Assembly: GCA_044375695.1 (NCBI GenBank)
Contig: JBILMG010000003.1
Span: 1-48,408, forward strand
Source: DATDYW01 sp044375695
GTDB taxonomy: Bacteria > Patescibacteriota > Minisyncoccia > Phycocordibacterales > JAACPR01
Direction of reading: 5' to 3'
DNA: 48,408 bases
Shown here: positions 7,990 through 16,814 of the stretch, piece after piece
Position numbering within the stretch: the first letter of the stretch is position 1
Layout: each line of letters begins with the position of its first letter
Notes under the pieces: generated by a model
What the model saw: the letters and a program-made list of their open reading frames with translations, nothing else
Database searches by the model: none
Told to the model about the DNA's origin: nothing
Program-made: the position numbers and the translations under genes

Positions 7990-9414
7990 ATGAAGACCAA
8001 CCTAACGAGACGCGCGTTCACGGTGCCGCAGGTGCTGGTCTTCACCGGCATCGCCCTCTCGGTAACCCTCGCCCTAGGCGCGTTCCTCGGGACGGTGCTG
8101 CGGGCGACCGCCAAGCAGGTGGCGAGCGAGCAGGCTTTCCAGATTGCCGAGTCCGGCATCGAGTACTACCGCTGGCACCTGGCGCACGCGCCGCAAGATT
8201 TTCAGGATGGCACCGGACAGCCCGGGCCTTACGTGCACGACTACAACGACGCCGACGGCCGTAAAATTGGCACGTTTAGCCTGACGATTACCCCGCCGGT
8301 AGCCGGCTCGACCGTTGTCGGCGTGAAGTCTGTTGGCACCTTTAACGGCACGCCCACCTCCACCCGCGCTATCGCCGTCACCATGGCCATTCCTTCGGTG
8401 GCTCGGTACGCCATCGCGCTCGACCAGGACGTCCGCATCGGCGAGGGCACCGTTACCGAAGGGCCGGTGCACAGCAACGGCGGCGTGCGCTTCGATGGCC
8501 TCGCCAAAAACATTGTCTCTTCGGCGAAGGACGTATACGACGATCCCGACCACAGCGGCGCTAATGAGTTTGGCGTGCACACGCACGTTTCGCCGGTTGA
8601 CCCGCTCCCGCCGGCGGCGATCCCCGACCGCGAGGACGTCTTCACCGTCGGCCGCAAGTTTCCGGTGGCGGCCCTCGACTTTGTCGGCATGGTCACGGAC
8701 CTCGCGGACATTAAGGCGAAGGCGCAGGCGGGCGGCCACTACTACCCGGCTTCCGGCGCGCAGGGCTACCGCATCGTGCTCAAGAGCAACGACACCTACG
8801 AACTTCACCGCGTCACCGCGCTCCAGACCCCGGTAGCCGGCTGCACCAACGCCCAGGCAGACTCCGACTGGGGGACATGGAGCGTCAGGACGCAGACGCT
8901 GCTCGGCACCTACGCTTTTCCCGCCAACGGCTTAATTTTTGCCGAGGACCACGTGTGGGTAGAGGGCAACGTGACGACCGCTAAGCTCGCCATTGCCGCT
9001 GGGCGATTTCCCGATTCGCCGAGCACCCGCCGCAACATTATCGTCAACAGCAGCATTACCTACGGCGCCAAAGACGGCAGCGCCGCGCTGGGCCTCTTCG
9101 CGCAGAACAGCGTGAACGTCGGCCTGTTCAGCGCCGATAACCTCAACATTGACGCGGCAATGATTGCCCAGAGCGGCCGCGTGGGGCGCCACTACTACGG
9201 CGCGAGCTGCGGCACCTCTCACCGGCGCAACTCCATCACGACCTTTGGCTCGCTGGTCAGCAAGCTGCGCTACGGTTTCGCCTGGACCGACGGCACCGGG
9301 TACCAGGAGCGAACCTTGGTTTACGATCCAGAGCTCCTGTACGCGCCGCCGCCAGAATTTCCGCTCACGACCGACCGCTACGAGGTGCTCTCGTGGGAAG
9401 AAGTGGCGCCCTAG
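7990..9414 (+). CDS. PilX-like prepilin protein, atypical signal
   Basis: A 474-aa protein with leader MKTNLTRRA and then FTVPQVLVFTGIALSVTLAL. The residue before the cleavage site is Ala rather than Gly, and the mature position 5 is not Glu, both departures from major pilins. The following QAFQIAESGIEYYRWHL matches the N-terminal region of PilX-like minor pilins. The rest is a long beta-helix-like exported domain (IAIDQDVRIGEGTV region onward) resembling polymer-forming or DUF2341-type surface folds. Third gene of the prepilin operon. Confidence 0.75.
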   Translation: MKTNLTRRAFTVPQVLVFTGIALSVTLALGAFLGTVLRATAKQVASEQAFQIAESGIEYYRWHLAHAPQDFQDGTGQPGPYVHDYNDADGRKIGTFSLTITPPVAGSTVVGVKSVGTFNGTPTSTRAIAVTMAIPSVARYAIALDQDVRIGEGTVTEGPVHSNGGVRFDGLAKNIVSSAKDVYDDPDHSGANEFGVHTHVSPVDPLPPAAIPDREDVFTVGRKFPVAALDFVGMVTDLADIKAKAQAGGHYYPASGAQGYRIVLKSNDTYELHRVTALQTPVAGCTNAQADSDWGTWSVRTQTLLGTYAFPANGLIFAEDHVWVEGNVTTAKLAIAAGRFPDSPSTRRNIIVNSSITYGAKDGSAALGLFAQNSVNVGLFSADNLNIDAAMIAQSGRVGRHYYGASCGTSHRRNSITTFGSLVSKLRYGFAWTDGTGYQERTLVYDPELLYAPPPEFPLTTDRYEVLSWEEVAP

Positions 9415-9529
9415 CGACGTTGCTTATGTGTGGAAAAGCCAGCTTCGTCGCTGGTGAGCCTAGCCACTTGTCTGCGAGAATAGAGAGGCAGCTTTATCGC
9501 ACCCGTCGCTGCGCCTAAAAACTAGATCA

Positions 9530-11557
9530 ATGGAACGTCCTATTTCGCCCACCGTCCGCCGCGCCGCCATCGTCGGCGGCCTGCTCGCCCTCTCCCTCGC
9601 CCTCGTGAGTGGCGCCCGCGCCGGTAGCCTCGCCGGTAGCCTCGGCTGGTACGATGACCAGAACGAGCCTCGTCGCTGCGACGAGCTTACCGCCGCGAAC
9701 CCTGGCCTCAGCAATCCGGACGGTTCTGGCGAGCCGTGCTCTTACGACGCTCGCGAAGATCAGCAGGAAGGGTACGGCAACCTTCCGGTCTGCCAGGACG
9801 GCGTCGACAACGACTCAGATGAGCTCACGGACTGCAGCGACCCGGACTGCTTCGGCAGCGTCGGCTGCGGCCAGGGCGAGTGGTGCAACGTTGAGTCTGC
9901 CCAAAACGCTGGACAAGACGGCGACTGCGGCGGCGACAACGGCGACCAGAACTGCCAGGACGGCGTGGACAACGACTCGGACGGCCTGTTCGACTGCGCC
10001 GACCCGGACTGCGCCTACGCGCTCGGGACCTGGTCTCAGGTCTGCGAGCCGCACGGTGACCCGGTTTGCCCGGAGTACACCTGCAATGCCGGCAACATTG
10101 GTCAGGACGAGTGGCAGTGCGGCGGCAACTGCGCTTCCGACAAGTGCCAGAACGGCAACGACGACGACGGCAACGGCTCCGTTGATTGCGCCGACGAGAG
10201 CTGCGCCTACCAGGATGTTTGCCAGACCCAGCCGGAGAACGACGAGCAGAAGTGCTCCGACGGGCAGGACAACGACCGCGACGGGTCGTACGACTGCTCT
10301 GACTCTGATTGCTCGGGCACCTCGGCCTGCTGGTGGGCCTGGAGCGGCTGGAACCCGGGCAACTGGTCTTCCTCCGAAACAGACTGCGGCAACGGCGTAG
10401 ACGACGATTCTGACGGCTACTACGACTGCTCTGACTCCGAGTGCTCGTCCGACTACCGCTGCAGCCCCGTCACCAATCCGGTCACCACGGAAACCGCTCC
10501 GTGGGGCTGGTTCGACTACAGCTTCTGCCAGAACGGCGGCGACGACGACTACGACGGGATGTACGACTGCTCCGACTCCGACTGCCAGGACGCGCCGGCC
10601 TGCGCCGCTCGCCCGTGCGCCGTTACCGAGCAGGACTCGGACGGCAACTGCCAGGCAGACAACCCGTACTGGGGTTCCTCGTGCGGCGACGGCTACGACA
10701 ACGATTCCGACGGGTCTCCTGATTGCTCCGACTCCGACTGCGCGGGCGACGAAGCTTGCTCGTCGGGCGGGGGCTCGGGTCCCGGGAATTTCAGCGAAAT
10801 CATGCCGGACGGGTACCCGGTCAATTGGTACTACGGTAACGGTTACTGCGTGGACGGCATCGACAACGATGCGAGCGGCCTGATGGACTGCTGGGATTCG
10901 GCCTGTGAAAATCAGGATCCCGCCTGCTACACGTTCACCGGTGTCGGTACCGAAGGTTGGCCGTACGACTCGCGCTTCCCGAACGGGAATCCTCGCGGAG
11001 GAGACGTGTGCGTAGCCGTCATGGAAGATTGCGGCAACGGCCAGGACGATGACTGCGATGGTCTGGTTGATTTCGCGGACGAAGACTGCGGCGGCGACCC
11101 CCTCTGCGAGAACGAGTCCTCCGGAAACGTTGGCGGGGTTGGCGGCTGCGACCAGAACGCGCCGGCGCAGTGCGCTGACGGGTCTGACAACGACGGCGAC
11201 GGTCGCTACGACTGCGACGACGAAGACTGCGCCTGGGCGGACGTCTGCCAGAGAGGGTGCGACGCCGAAGAGTCGTGCAACGGTTCCGACGACGACTGCG
11301 ACGGCATGGTTGATGAGGGTGACGTGTGCCGCACCGCGTGCGAAGACGCCGAGGCCAAGAAGCTCGAAACCGATGCCTACTACGTTGACCGTTTCGAGAC
11401 CTACATTCGCGACCTGCGAACCAAGAGAATTCGCGGCTCCGTGTTCGATACCTTGGTTGAGCAGCTCGAAATTGCCTACAGCCAAGAGCCTGCGGTAATA
11501 CTGGCTGGCGAGTGCTCTCCGAGCGATCCGGCCTTCTTCTACCCCTGGGAGAGATAG
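9530..11557 (+). CDS. Secreted protein with 11 MopE-like Cys/Asp metal-binding repeats
   Basis: A 675-aa protein with an N-terminal signal peptide or anchor (basic MERPISPTVRR, then a hydrophobic segment to about residue 33). The body has about eleven ~20-residue repeats of the form CxDGxDNDxDGxxDCxDxDC, separated by variable linkers; the last two end in Glu or Phe instead of Cys. The pattern matches the putative metal-binding motif of MopE and related surface proteins, where Asp-rich loops bind Ca2+ and the Cys pair up. The C-terminal ~75 residues lack the repeat and look helical. A shared SLGWYD motif after the signal links it to the protein at 15148. Likely cell-surface, perhaps linked to the pili encoded just upstream. 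Confidence 0.8.
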   Translation: MERPISPTVRRAAIVGGLLALSLALVSGARAGSLAGSLGWYDDQNEPRRCDELTAANPGLSNPDGSGEPCSYDAREDQQEGYGNLPVCQDGVDNDSDELTDCSDPDCFGSVGCGQGEWCNVESAQNAGQDGDCGGDNGDQNCQDGVDNDSDGLFDCADPDCAYALGTWSQVCEPHGDPVCPEYTCNAGNIGQDEWQCGGNCASDKCQNGNDDDGNGSVDCADESCAYQDVCQTQPENDEQKCSDGQDNDRDGSYDCSDSDCSGTSACWWAWSGWNPGNWSSSETDCGNGVDDDSDGYYDCSDSECSSDYRCSPVTNPVTTETAPWGWFDYSFCQNGGDDDYDGMYDCSDSDCQDAPACAARPCAVTEQDSDGNCQADNPYWGSSCGDGYDNDSDGSPDCSDSDCAGDEACSSGGGSGPGNFSEIMPDGYPVNWYYGNGYCVDGIDNDASGLMDCWDSACENQDPACYTFTGVGTEGWPYDSRFPNGNPRGGDVCVAVMEDCGNGQDDDCDGLVDFADEDCGGDPLCENESSGNVGGVGGCDQNAPAQCADGSDNDGDGRYDCDDEDCAWADVCQRGCDAEESCNGSDDDCDGMVDEGDVCRTACEDAEAKKLETDAYYVDRFETYIRDLRTKRIRGSVFDTLVEQLEIAYSQEPAVILAGECSPSDPAFFYPWER

Positions 11558-11586
11558 TTAGGTTCTGGATCGTCACCTGAGGTAGA

Positions 11587-11617
11587 GAGCCGCCACCTTA
11601 AAAGGGTGGCGGCTCTT
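11587..11617 (+). terminator. Terminator after the repeat protein
   Basis: An 11-bp stem (11587-11597 with 11605-11615) with a TTAAAAG loop. The T-tract is poor, so efficiency is uncertain. Confidence 0.6.
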
Positions 11618-11703
11618 CGCGCACCCCCCCCTCTGGAATCTCTTCACGCCAGCTTATTTCTTGGAGACGAGGTTGCCTGTAGCGTGCTACGCTTTCCCGG
11701 CCA

Positions 11704-12471
11704 ATGCCAACAAAAAAGAACAGCAAGAAGCCGCGCCTCGTCGTCGCCAACTGGAAAATGGCCCCCGAGAGCGCCAAGGACGGGATCAAGATTATCGCGG
11801 CTTTCAATAAGCAGCGGGTCGGGAAAGGGGCGTACGTCGGCTGGTGCCCTCCCTCCGTGCAGCTCTCGGCCCTAAAGGCTAAGTTCCGCGCTGCCGAGTT
11901 CGGCATTCAGGATATTTCTGCCGAAGCTGCCGGCGCGCACACGGGCCAAATTTCCGCCGCGCAGGCTAAAGCTGCCGGCGCCGGTTTTGCCATTATCGGC
12001 CACTCCGAACGCCGCGCCGACGGCGAATCAGACGCGCTGATTGCCCGAAAGGTCAAAGCGGCCGCCGCGGCCGGTCTTCAGGTGCTCCTGTGCGTCGGCG
12101 AGCGTGACCGCGATGCCGGCGGCAGGTACCTCCGCGATCTCGCGAGCCAGGTTTCGGCTTCTCTCGCGGGCGTCACCCCGGCGGAAGCTAAAAAAATTGC
12201 CATTGCCTACGAGCCGGTCTGGGCGATTGGGGCAGGAAAGAGCGCCATTGGCCCAAACGAGCTCCTCGAAACGTCCCGCTTCGTGCGCAAGACGCTCCGC
12301 GAAGCGCTCGGCGCCGCGGTTGGGGAAAAAATCTACATTCTCTACGGCGGCTCGGTTGACGCCGATAACGCCGGCGCGCTCCTCACCGAGGGCGAGGTTG
12401 ACGGCTTCCTCGTCGGCCGCGCCTCGCTCGACCCCTACGCCTTCGCGGCCATCGTGAAAGCCTGCGCGTAG
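11704..12471 (+). CDS. tpiA: Triosephosphate isomerase
   Basis: A 255-aa TIM-barrel enzyme interconverting dihydroxyacetone phosphate and glyceraldehyde-3-phosphate. Catalytic residues are in place: Lys in VVANWKM (near residue 17), His in IIGHSERR, Glu in AIAYEPVWAIG, and the phosphate loop in ILYGGSVDADNAG. The start is ATG with TGCTACGCT ending 10 nt upstream. pgk follows after a 279-nt gap with inverted repeats, so lower glycolysis genes are clustered here. Confidence 0.96.
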   Translation: MPTKKNSKKPRLVVANWKMAPESAKDGIKIIAAFNKQRVGKGAYVGWCPPSVQLSALKAKFRAAEFGIQDISAEAAGAHTGQISAAQAKAAGAGFAIIGHSERRADGESDALIARKVKAAAAAGLQVLLCVGERDRDAGGRYLRDLASQVSASLAGVTPAEAKKIAIAYEPVWAIGAGKSAIGPNELLETSRFVRKTLREALGAAVGEKIYILYGGSVDADNAGALLTEGEVDGFLVGRASLDPYAFAAIVKACA

Positions 12472-12527
12472 CCGCGTAATTCTGTCTTCCCCGCACCCCC
12501 TTTTTTTTTCGCTCTCGCGTTTCTTGG

Positions 12528-12678
12528 GGTGGTATTTAACACGCGACCGTTTCTAAAATACCACCTCAAAAAATCGTCAAAATTGCGTAGATCCTTTTGA
12601 AACAAGTATTTTTTAACGTACGTACAAAATCAGAAAAAACCACGGCGTGGTGTTTTGGAAACGGTCGTACGTTAAATA
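12528..12678. repeat. Nested inverted repeats between tpiA and pgk
   Basis: The AT-rich 279-nt gap holds a 10-bp perfect inverted repeat (12528-12537 with 12556-12565). It also holds a larger 21-nt inverted repeat, 12533-12553 against 12658-12678, matching at 18 of 21 positions. A third partial copy of TTAACGTACG lies at about 12612-12622. The repeated core is TTTAAC-NNN-CGACCG. It could be an operator set controlling pgk, a processed hairpin, or the remnant of a small inverted-repeat element. No protein gene is seen in the gap. Confidence 0.6.
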
Positions 12679-12750
12679 CTAGGCTGGTTCTGTCGGCGAG
12701 GCGCCTGTGGACGATTCGTCGCGGGTAAGTTTTTGGGGTACCTTTAACGC

Positions 12751-13896
12751 ATGCCTTTAAACTTCCGAACGTTCGCCGATCTGCCCGCCGACCTCGCCGG
12801 CAAGCGCGTCATCGCCCGATTCGACTGGAACGTGCCGCTCGCCGAGGACGGCTCGGTCGCGAACGACTACCGCCTGCGCGCGAGCTTCGAGACCTTGGGC
12901 GCCCTCCTGACCCGCGGCGCCTCCGTGCTCGCAATTTCGCACCTCGGCCGCAAGGGCGAGTCGCTCGCGCCCGTCGTTTCGGCGCTGCGGGCGCACTTTC
13001 CGGGCGCGTCACTCGTCGAGGACCCCTTCACCCCCGAGGGTGCGGCGTGCGTCTGCGGGCTCACCGCCGGGCAGCTCTGCGTCGCCGAGAACATCCGCCG
13101 CTGGCCCGAGGAAGAGGCCAACGACGGTGCTTTTGCCGCCAAGCTCGCCGCGCTCGGCGACATCTACGTCAACGACGCCTTCCCGGTTTCGCACCGCGCG
13201 CAGGCGTCCGTCGACGCGCTCCCGCGCCTCCTGCCGAGCTACGGCGGCGCCCAGCTCTCCCGCGAGGTCGCCGCCCTGTCTAAGGTTTTTTCGCCGGCCC
13301 ACCCGTTCGTTTTCATTCTCGGCGGCGCGAAGTTTGAGACCAAGCTGCCGCTCCTGCGCCGCTTCCAGGCCGCGGACAAAATTTTCCTCGGCGGCGCGCT
13401 CCTCAACGACCTGCTGAAGGCGAAGGGGATGCTCGTGGGCGCGTCGCTCGTGTCCGAAGATCCGTCGGCCGTCGCCGAGGTCGCGGCCTGGCAAAACCTG
13501 GTGCTCCCGGAGTCGCTCGTCGTGGCGAACGCGGCCGGCGCCCGCCGAACCGTTAAACCCGGCGACGAGGTGGCCGCCGACGAGCGCATTCTCGACGTCG
13601 GCGCCGAAAACCTGAAGGCCTCACTCTCGGGCGCGGCGTTCGTCCTCTGGAACGGCCCGCTCGGCCTCTGCGAGGCCGGCTTCAAAGAGGGGACCGAGGC
13701 GGCCGCCCGCGCCGTGGCCGATTCCGGCGCAACCGCAATCGTCGGCGGCGGCGACACGGTCGCGGCCATCGAGGCTCAGGGTATCGCCGACAAGTTCACC
13801 TTCGTCTCGACCGCCGGCGGCGCCATGCTCGACTTCCTCGCGAGCGGCGGCGACCTCCCGGGCCTCTTGGCCCTGGCGGCTTCTCCTCGCGGCTAA
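12751..13896 (+). CDS. pgk: Phosphoglycerate kinase
   Basis: A 381-aa enzyme transferring phosphate between 1,3-bisphosphoglycerate and ADP, slightly shorter than the usual ~390-400. Substrate-binding RFDWNVPL is near residue 25, ISHLGRKG near 68, VNDAFPVSHRAQAS in the N-domain, and ILGGAKFETKLPLL opens the nucleotide domain. VGGGDTVAAIE and STAGGAMLDFLASG close the active site. The usual Asp of DLNVP is retained as DWNVP. It starts at ATG after TACCTT. Confidence 0.96.
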   Translation: MPLNFRTFADLPADLAGKRVIARFDWNVPLAEDGSVANDYRLRASFETLGALLTRGASVLAISHLGRKGESLAPVVSALRAHFPGASLVEDPFTPEGAACVCGLTAGQLCVAENIRRWPEEEANDGAFAAKLAALGDIYVNDAFPVSHRAQASVDALPRLLPSYGGAQLSREVAALSKVFSPAHPFVFILGGAKFETKLPLLRRFQAADKIFLGGALLNDLLKAKGMLVGASLVSEDPSAVAEVAAWQNLVLPESLVVANAAGARRTVKPGDEVAADERILDVGAENLKASLSGAAFVLWNGPLGLCEAGFKEGTEAAARAVADSGATAIVGGGDTVAAIEAQGIADKFTFVSTAGGAMLDFLASGGDLPGLLALAASPRG

Positions 13897-13908
13897 GGCC
13901 TCAAACCT

Positions 13909-13924
13909 CGCTCAAGCTGGCTGG
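13909..13924 (+). repeat. 16-bp direct repeat, copy 1
   Basis: Sequence CGCTCAAGCTGGCTGG, repeated exactly at 14623-14638, 714 bp away. The two copies flank the membrane-protein gene at 14012-14560. The second copy overlaps the end of the HIT gene. It may mark an insertion or a duplication scar. Confidence 0.55.
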
Positions 13925-14011
13925 GCAGGTCGGATGCGTAGCTGTTTCTGGCGTTACCCCACCAACCTTCTGGCGAGCGTCGAATCGGCGCACCTCGGAC
14001 GCCTGCCCCGC

Positions 14012-14560
14012 CTACGTCGTCGCCTCGGGCGGGAGTGGGCCGCGAACAATGACCTCCCTCTGCCCCGAACCTGGTCCACCTTTTCGGACCAGCACGCGAG
14101 CAGTCTCGACGAGTGGATACCCCTCGAGCACTGGCCTAATTACGGCAAACAGTTTTTCCGAATCGGGCCCGTACATGTACAGCACCGTCTCCGACGGGCC
14201 ACGCTCGTTGCCGTCGTAGGTTCCCAGACCGTCCGCCTGGATTGCCTGAGTCAACCGATCTTCTAAGGTTGAGATGTCGTATTGCTCGTACACCTGTTTC
14301 GGGAGGCCGCTCCCCGACAGGTAGACGATGACCGCCTCGTTGCCAGCCACCGAACCAGATCTCGCGGAGTGCCGTCTCTCCTTCATCTTTCGGATGAGCG
14401 CGTGAATCTCCTCAAAGTTCACCACGGCAAGCACAATTACCAGCAAAACCGTCGCCTGGAGTGCCCCCACGCCGCCACAGACGAGTCCGACAAAAATTCC
14501 AATCGGGAGCACGAGGGTAAAGAGCGGGCGCAGGAAATTTCGTGTGTGCCGGAAAGTCAT
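14012..14560 (-). CDS. Membrane-anchored protein of unknown function
   Basis: A 182-aa protein; ATG 14560 (MTFRHTRNFLRPL) is preferred because upstream codons lie within a terminator hairpin. It has two hydrophobic helices near the N-terminus (LFTLVLPIGIFVGLVCGG and LQATVLLVIVLAVV), a charged linker, then a soluble domain of about 110 residues with no known motif. The gene is flanked by 16-bp direct repeats. It lies downstream of the HIT gene on the same strand but is separated by a hairpin. Confidence 0.65.
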   Translation of the reverse strand: MTFRHTRNFLRPLFTLVLPIGIFVGLVCGGVGALQATVLLVIVLAVVNFEEIHALIRKMKERRHSARSGSVAGNEAVIVYLSGSGLPKQVYEQYDISTLEDRLTQAIQADGLGTYDGNERGPSETVLYMYGPDSEKLFAVIRPVLEGYPLVETARVLVRKGGPGSGQREVIVRGPLPPEATT

Positions 14561-14600
14561 TGCGTGCCTGATTCTCTGGCAAACAAGCAGTGAAAGCAAC

Positions 14601-14621
14601 GCTCCCCGGACACCGGGGAGC
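14601..14621 (-). terminator. Hairpin between HIT gene and membrane-protein gene
   Basis: A 9-bp perfect stem (14601-14609 with 14613-14621), with a weak T-rich tail on the minus strand. Likely a partial terminator after the HIT gene. Confidence 0.5.
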
Positions 14622-14622
14622 G

Positions 14623-14638
14623 CGCTCAAGCTGGCTGG
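14623..14638 (+). repeat. 16-bp direct repeat, copy 2
   Basis: Exact copy of 13909-13924. It includes the last codons of the HIT gene on the other strand. Confidence 0.55.
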
Positions 14639-15054
14639 CCCAGTAGGTTTCGAATCTTCTCCGCGAATTCATCCGCCGCCGCGTCGGAGGGGAAGTTTTT
14701 GTGGCGGCCGAGGTAGCCGCCGTCGTTGTCGTCGCGGGGGATGACGTGCAGGTGGGCGTGGTGGACGACCTGGCCCGCGGCCTCGCCGTTGTTCATGACG
14801 ACGTTGATGCCCGTGGCGCCGGAGACCTGCTTAATTGCGGCGGCCAAATCGCGCGCGACCTGGAACATGCGCGCGGCGGTTTCGTCGGGTAGCTCAAAAA
14901 TGTTCACGTGGGGCGCCTTCGGAATTACCAGGCTGTGCCCCGGGTGGTTAGGGAAGGCGTCTAGGAAGGCGAAGACCAGCTCGTCCTCGTACAGCTTTCG
15001 GTGCGAGACCTCGCCGGCGATAATTTTTTCGAAGATGGTGCGGTTTTCGTTCAT
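14626..15054 (-). CDS. HIT-family nucleotide hydrolase
   Basis: A 142-aa histidine-triad protein that hydrolyses or transfers nucleotidyl groups (HINT/FHIT-like). The catalytic triad HHAHLHVIPR is near residue 97, and the N-terminal TIFEKIIAGEVSHRKLYED matches the HINT branch. Length is normal. TAAAAT lies at 15064-15069 on the minus strand, ending 9 nt before ATG, again a leaderless arrangement. Confidence 0.92.
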   Translation of the reverse strand: MNENRTIFEKIIAGEVSHRKLYEDELVFAFLDAFPNHPGHSLVIPKAPHVNIFELPDETAARMFQVARDLAAAIKQVSGATGINVVMNNGEAAGQVVHHAHLHVIPRDDNDGGYLGRHKNFPSDAAADEFAEKIRNLLGQPA

Positions 15055-15147
15055 GGTTCGCCTATTTTAGATTATTTTTCCCCAATTTAATTAGCTTTTA
15101 AGGGTAGGCGCTGGGAGAATGAGCTGGTTAGCCAACTAAGCTCGCCC

Positions 15148-16782
15148 GTGAACCTCCAGAAGATCGCCCTCGCCTCATCGGCCATTGCCGTCGCGCTCTC
15201 GGCCGCGGTTGGCGCCGGTCTCCCGTCCTCGCCCGCCCTCTCCCTCGGCTGGTACGGCGGCGCCTGCGACGACGCGCTCGCCCAGAACCCGGGCGACCCC
15301 GCCGGCTGCCGGTACGAGGCCCGCGAGTCGAATTGCGGCGACGACATCGACAATGATTCGGATGAGGCGGCGGACTGTGCCGACTCTGACTGCGCTGGAT
15401 TCGAAAGGTGCGGCAGCTGTATTTCGTCCGGAGCCGAGAGCTGCCACAACGGCGGCGATGATGATTGCGACGGCCAAATCGATTTGGCGGATCAGGATTG
15501 CTGCGCGGGGGACTGGCTCTCGGCGTGGACCAGCGGCCTGCCGCTTTGCGGGGGTGGCTGTGGCCGAACCGAAACCGATGTCGACGGCGACTGTGAACGA
15601 GACGACAGAACCTGGCTAGGCGCTGACTCCTGCGCCGACGGCGCCGACGGCGAAGGTGACGGTCTGGTCGACTGCGCTGACCCCGATTGTGTCGATGACC
15701 TGTTTTGCGTCCAAGAAATTTGCGCTAACGGCTCCGACGACAACGGGAACGGCTTCGTCGACTGCCAGGATATTTCCTGCTGGAACACGGCGGAGTGCGC
15801 CTCCTGCGTGGCCGTCACCGAGTCGTGCGGCAACGAGGCTGACGACGACTGCGACGGCTCTGTCGACTGTCAGGATTCCGACTGTGCTGGCGAGGCTATC
15901 TGCGGCGGAGCGACCGTAGCCGTCGCAGAGGCTTTGGGTACCGGCGACGCGGCGAATGAGGCGGGCAGAAACACCCCAGGAGCGGGCGATTCCGATGAGG
16001 GAGGAGGTGATAGCGGCACCTGCTGCGTCTGCTTCTACGGGCAGACCGGCGTAGAGGGGTTGGACGAATCTTGCTACCTCGAGAAGACCTGCGACAAGAT
16101 GCTCTCCGGGGGCAAGAAGAATGGAATCTGCGACACCACGAGCTCGATGGCGGATCCGGGCGATAGCGTTAGCCGCGCCGAGCAGGCGAAAGACGCCTGT
16201 GACGGCACTGCTGTTTCTCGGCTCTTCGGCGGCGGCGATCCCTCGAGCGTCGTCGTTATGGTCGACGGGCACAATGACCCCTCGGCCTACTCGTGCTGCG
16301 CGGACACCGCCTCTGCACTCATTTCGGAGTACGTGATCGATGGTGATCCGATTCCCCAGAGCATCGACGTGACCCATTTCGGGTGCCAGACGTTCGATAA
16401 TGAGAGCGGCGCGCGCGAGGCCGCTCGGGCGCTCCAGCAGCAAATGGATTCCCTTGGGCACGGGGGTACGGTGACTGTTTCCGGCAATCAGGGTTACTCG
16501 AACCTCGCTAACCCAGGTGACCCGTGCGGAAAGATGATGGCTTTCACCGTGTGCGCGGACGGCGTCGAAACGAACCTGCCGAGCTGCGGCGGCGGGTGCC
16601 TCTACACGGGAAGCGCTCAGTCTGCCGCGTGCAAAGATGATGAGGGTAGGCGACGAGAGCAGCGATGCGAACTGAAGGCGGGTTGCCAGACCGCGCCTGT
16701 CGACAACTCTTCAGACCCGAACGGGTGCCTAGGCGAAGACCCGAACTCCTCCTGCTGCCCGAACAACGGTTCCTGGAGGTAG
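15148..16782 (+). CDS. Second secreted protein with MopE-like Cys/Asp repeats
   Basis: A 544-aa protein starting at GTG with a signal peptide (MNLQKIALASSAIAVALSAAV) and the same SLGWY motif as the protein at 9530. Five Cys/Asp repeats of the CxDGxDxDxDGxxDCxDxDC type occupy about residues 65-255; several are degenerate (for example DEAADCADSDC). The C-terminal ~290 residues are different, with many Cys (CCVCFYGQ, SYSCCADTASALI, CGKMMAFTVC), probably a disulfide-bonded extracellular domain of unknown fold. It is probably a paralogue of the 9530 protein in its N-terminal half only. Extracellular Ca2+ binding is inferred. Confidence 0.75.
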   Translation: MNLQKIALASSAIAVALSAAVGAGLPSSPALSLGWYGGACDDALAQNPGDPAGCRYEARESNCGDDIDNDSDEAADCADSDCAGFERCGSCISSGAESCHNGGDDDCDGQIDLADQDCCAGDWLSAWTSGLPLCGGGCGRTETDVDGDCERDDRTWLGADSCADGADGEGDGLVDCADPDCVDDLFCVQEICANGSDDNGNGFVDCQDISCWNTAECASCVAVTESCGNEADDDCDGSVDCQDSDCAGEAICGGATVAVAEALGTGDAANEAGRNTPGAGDSDEGGGDSGTCCVCFYGQTGVEGLDESCYLEKTCDKMLSGGKKNGICDTTSSMADPGDSVSRAEQAKDACDGTAVSRLFGGGDPSSVVVMVDGHNDPSAYSCCADTASALISEYVIDGDPIPQSIDVTHFGCQTFDNESGAREAARALQQQMDSLGHGGTVTVSGNQGYSNLANPGDPCGKMMAFTVCADGVETNLPSCGGGCLYTGSAQSAACKDDEGRRREQRCELKAGCQTAPVDNSSDPNGCLGEDPNSSCCPNNGSWR

Positions 16783-16799
16783 CCCAAACGCGACTGCGG

Positions 16800-16805
16800 T
16801 AGAAT
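16800..16805 (+). promoter_or_regulatory. -10 element (TAGAAT) of recJ
   Basis: TAGAAT ends 9 nt before the recJ ATG, implying a leaderless transcript. Confidence 0.55.
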
Positions 16806-16814
16806 GCCCGCCGC

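Noticed and set aside
9815..11485. Very long open frame on the minus strand opposite the Cys/Asp repeat protein
   Set aside because: It is the mirror of a repetitive GAC/TGC-rich gene; the product is Val/Ala/Arg-monotonous, with no start signals or family features.
12472..12750. Replication origin between tpiA and pgk
   Set aside because: AT-rich with repeats, but no DnaA-box cluster and no dnaA or dnaN neighbours.
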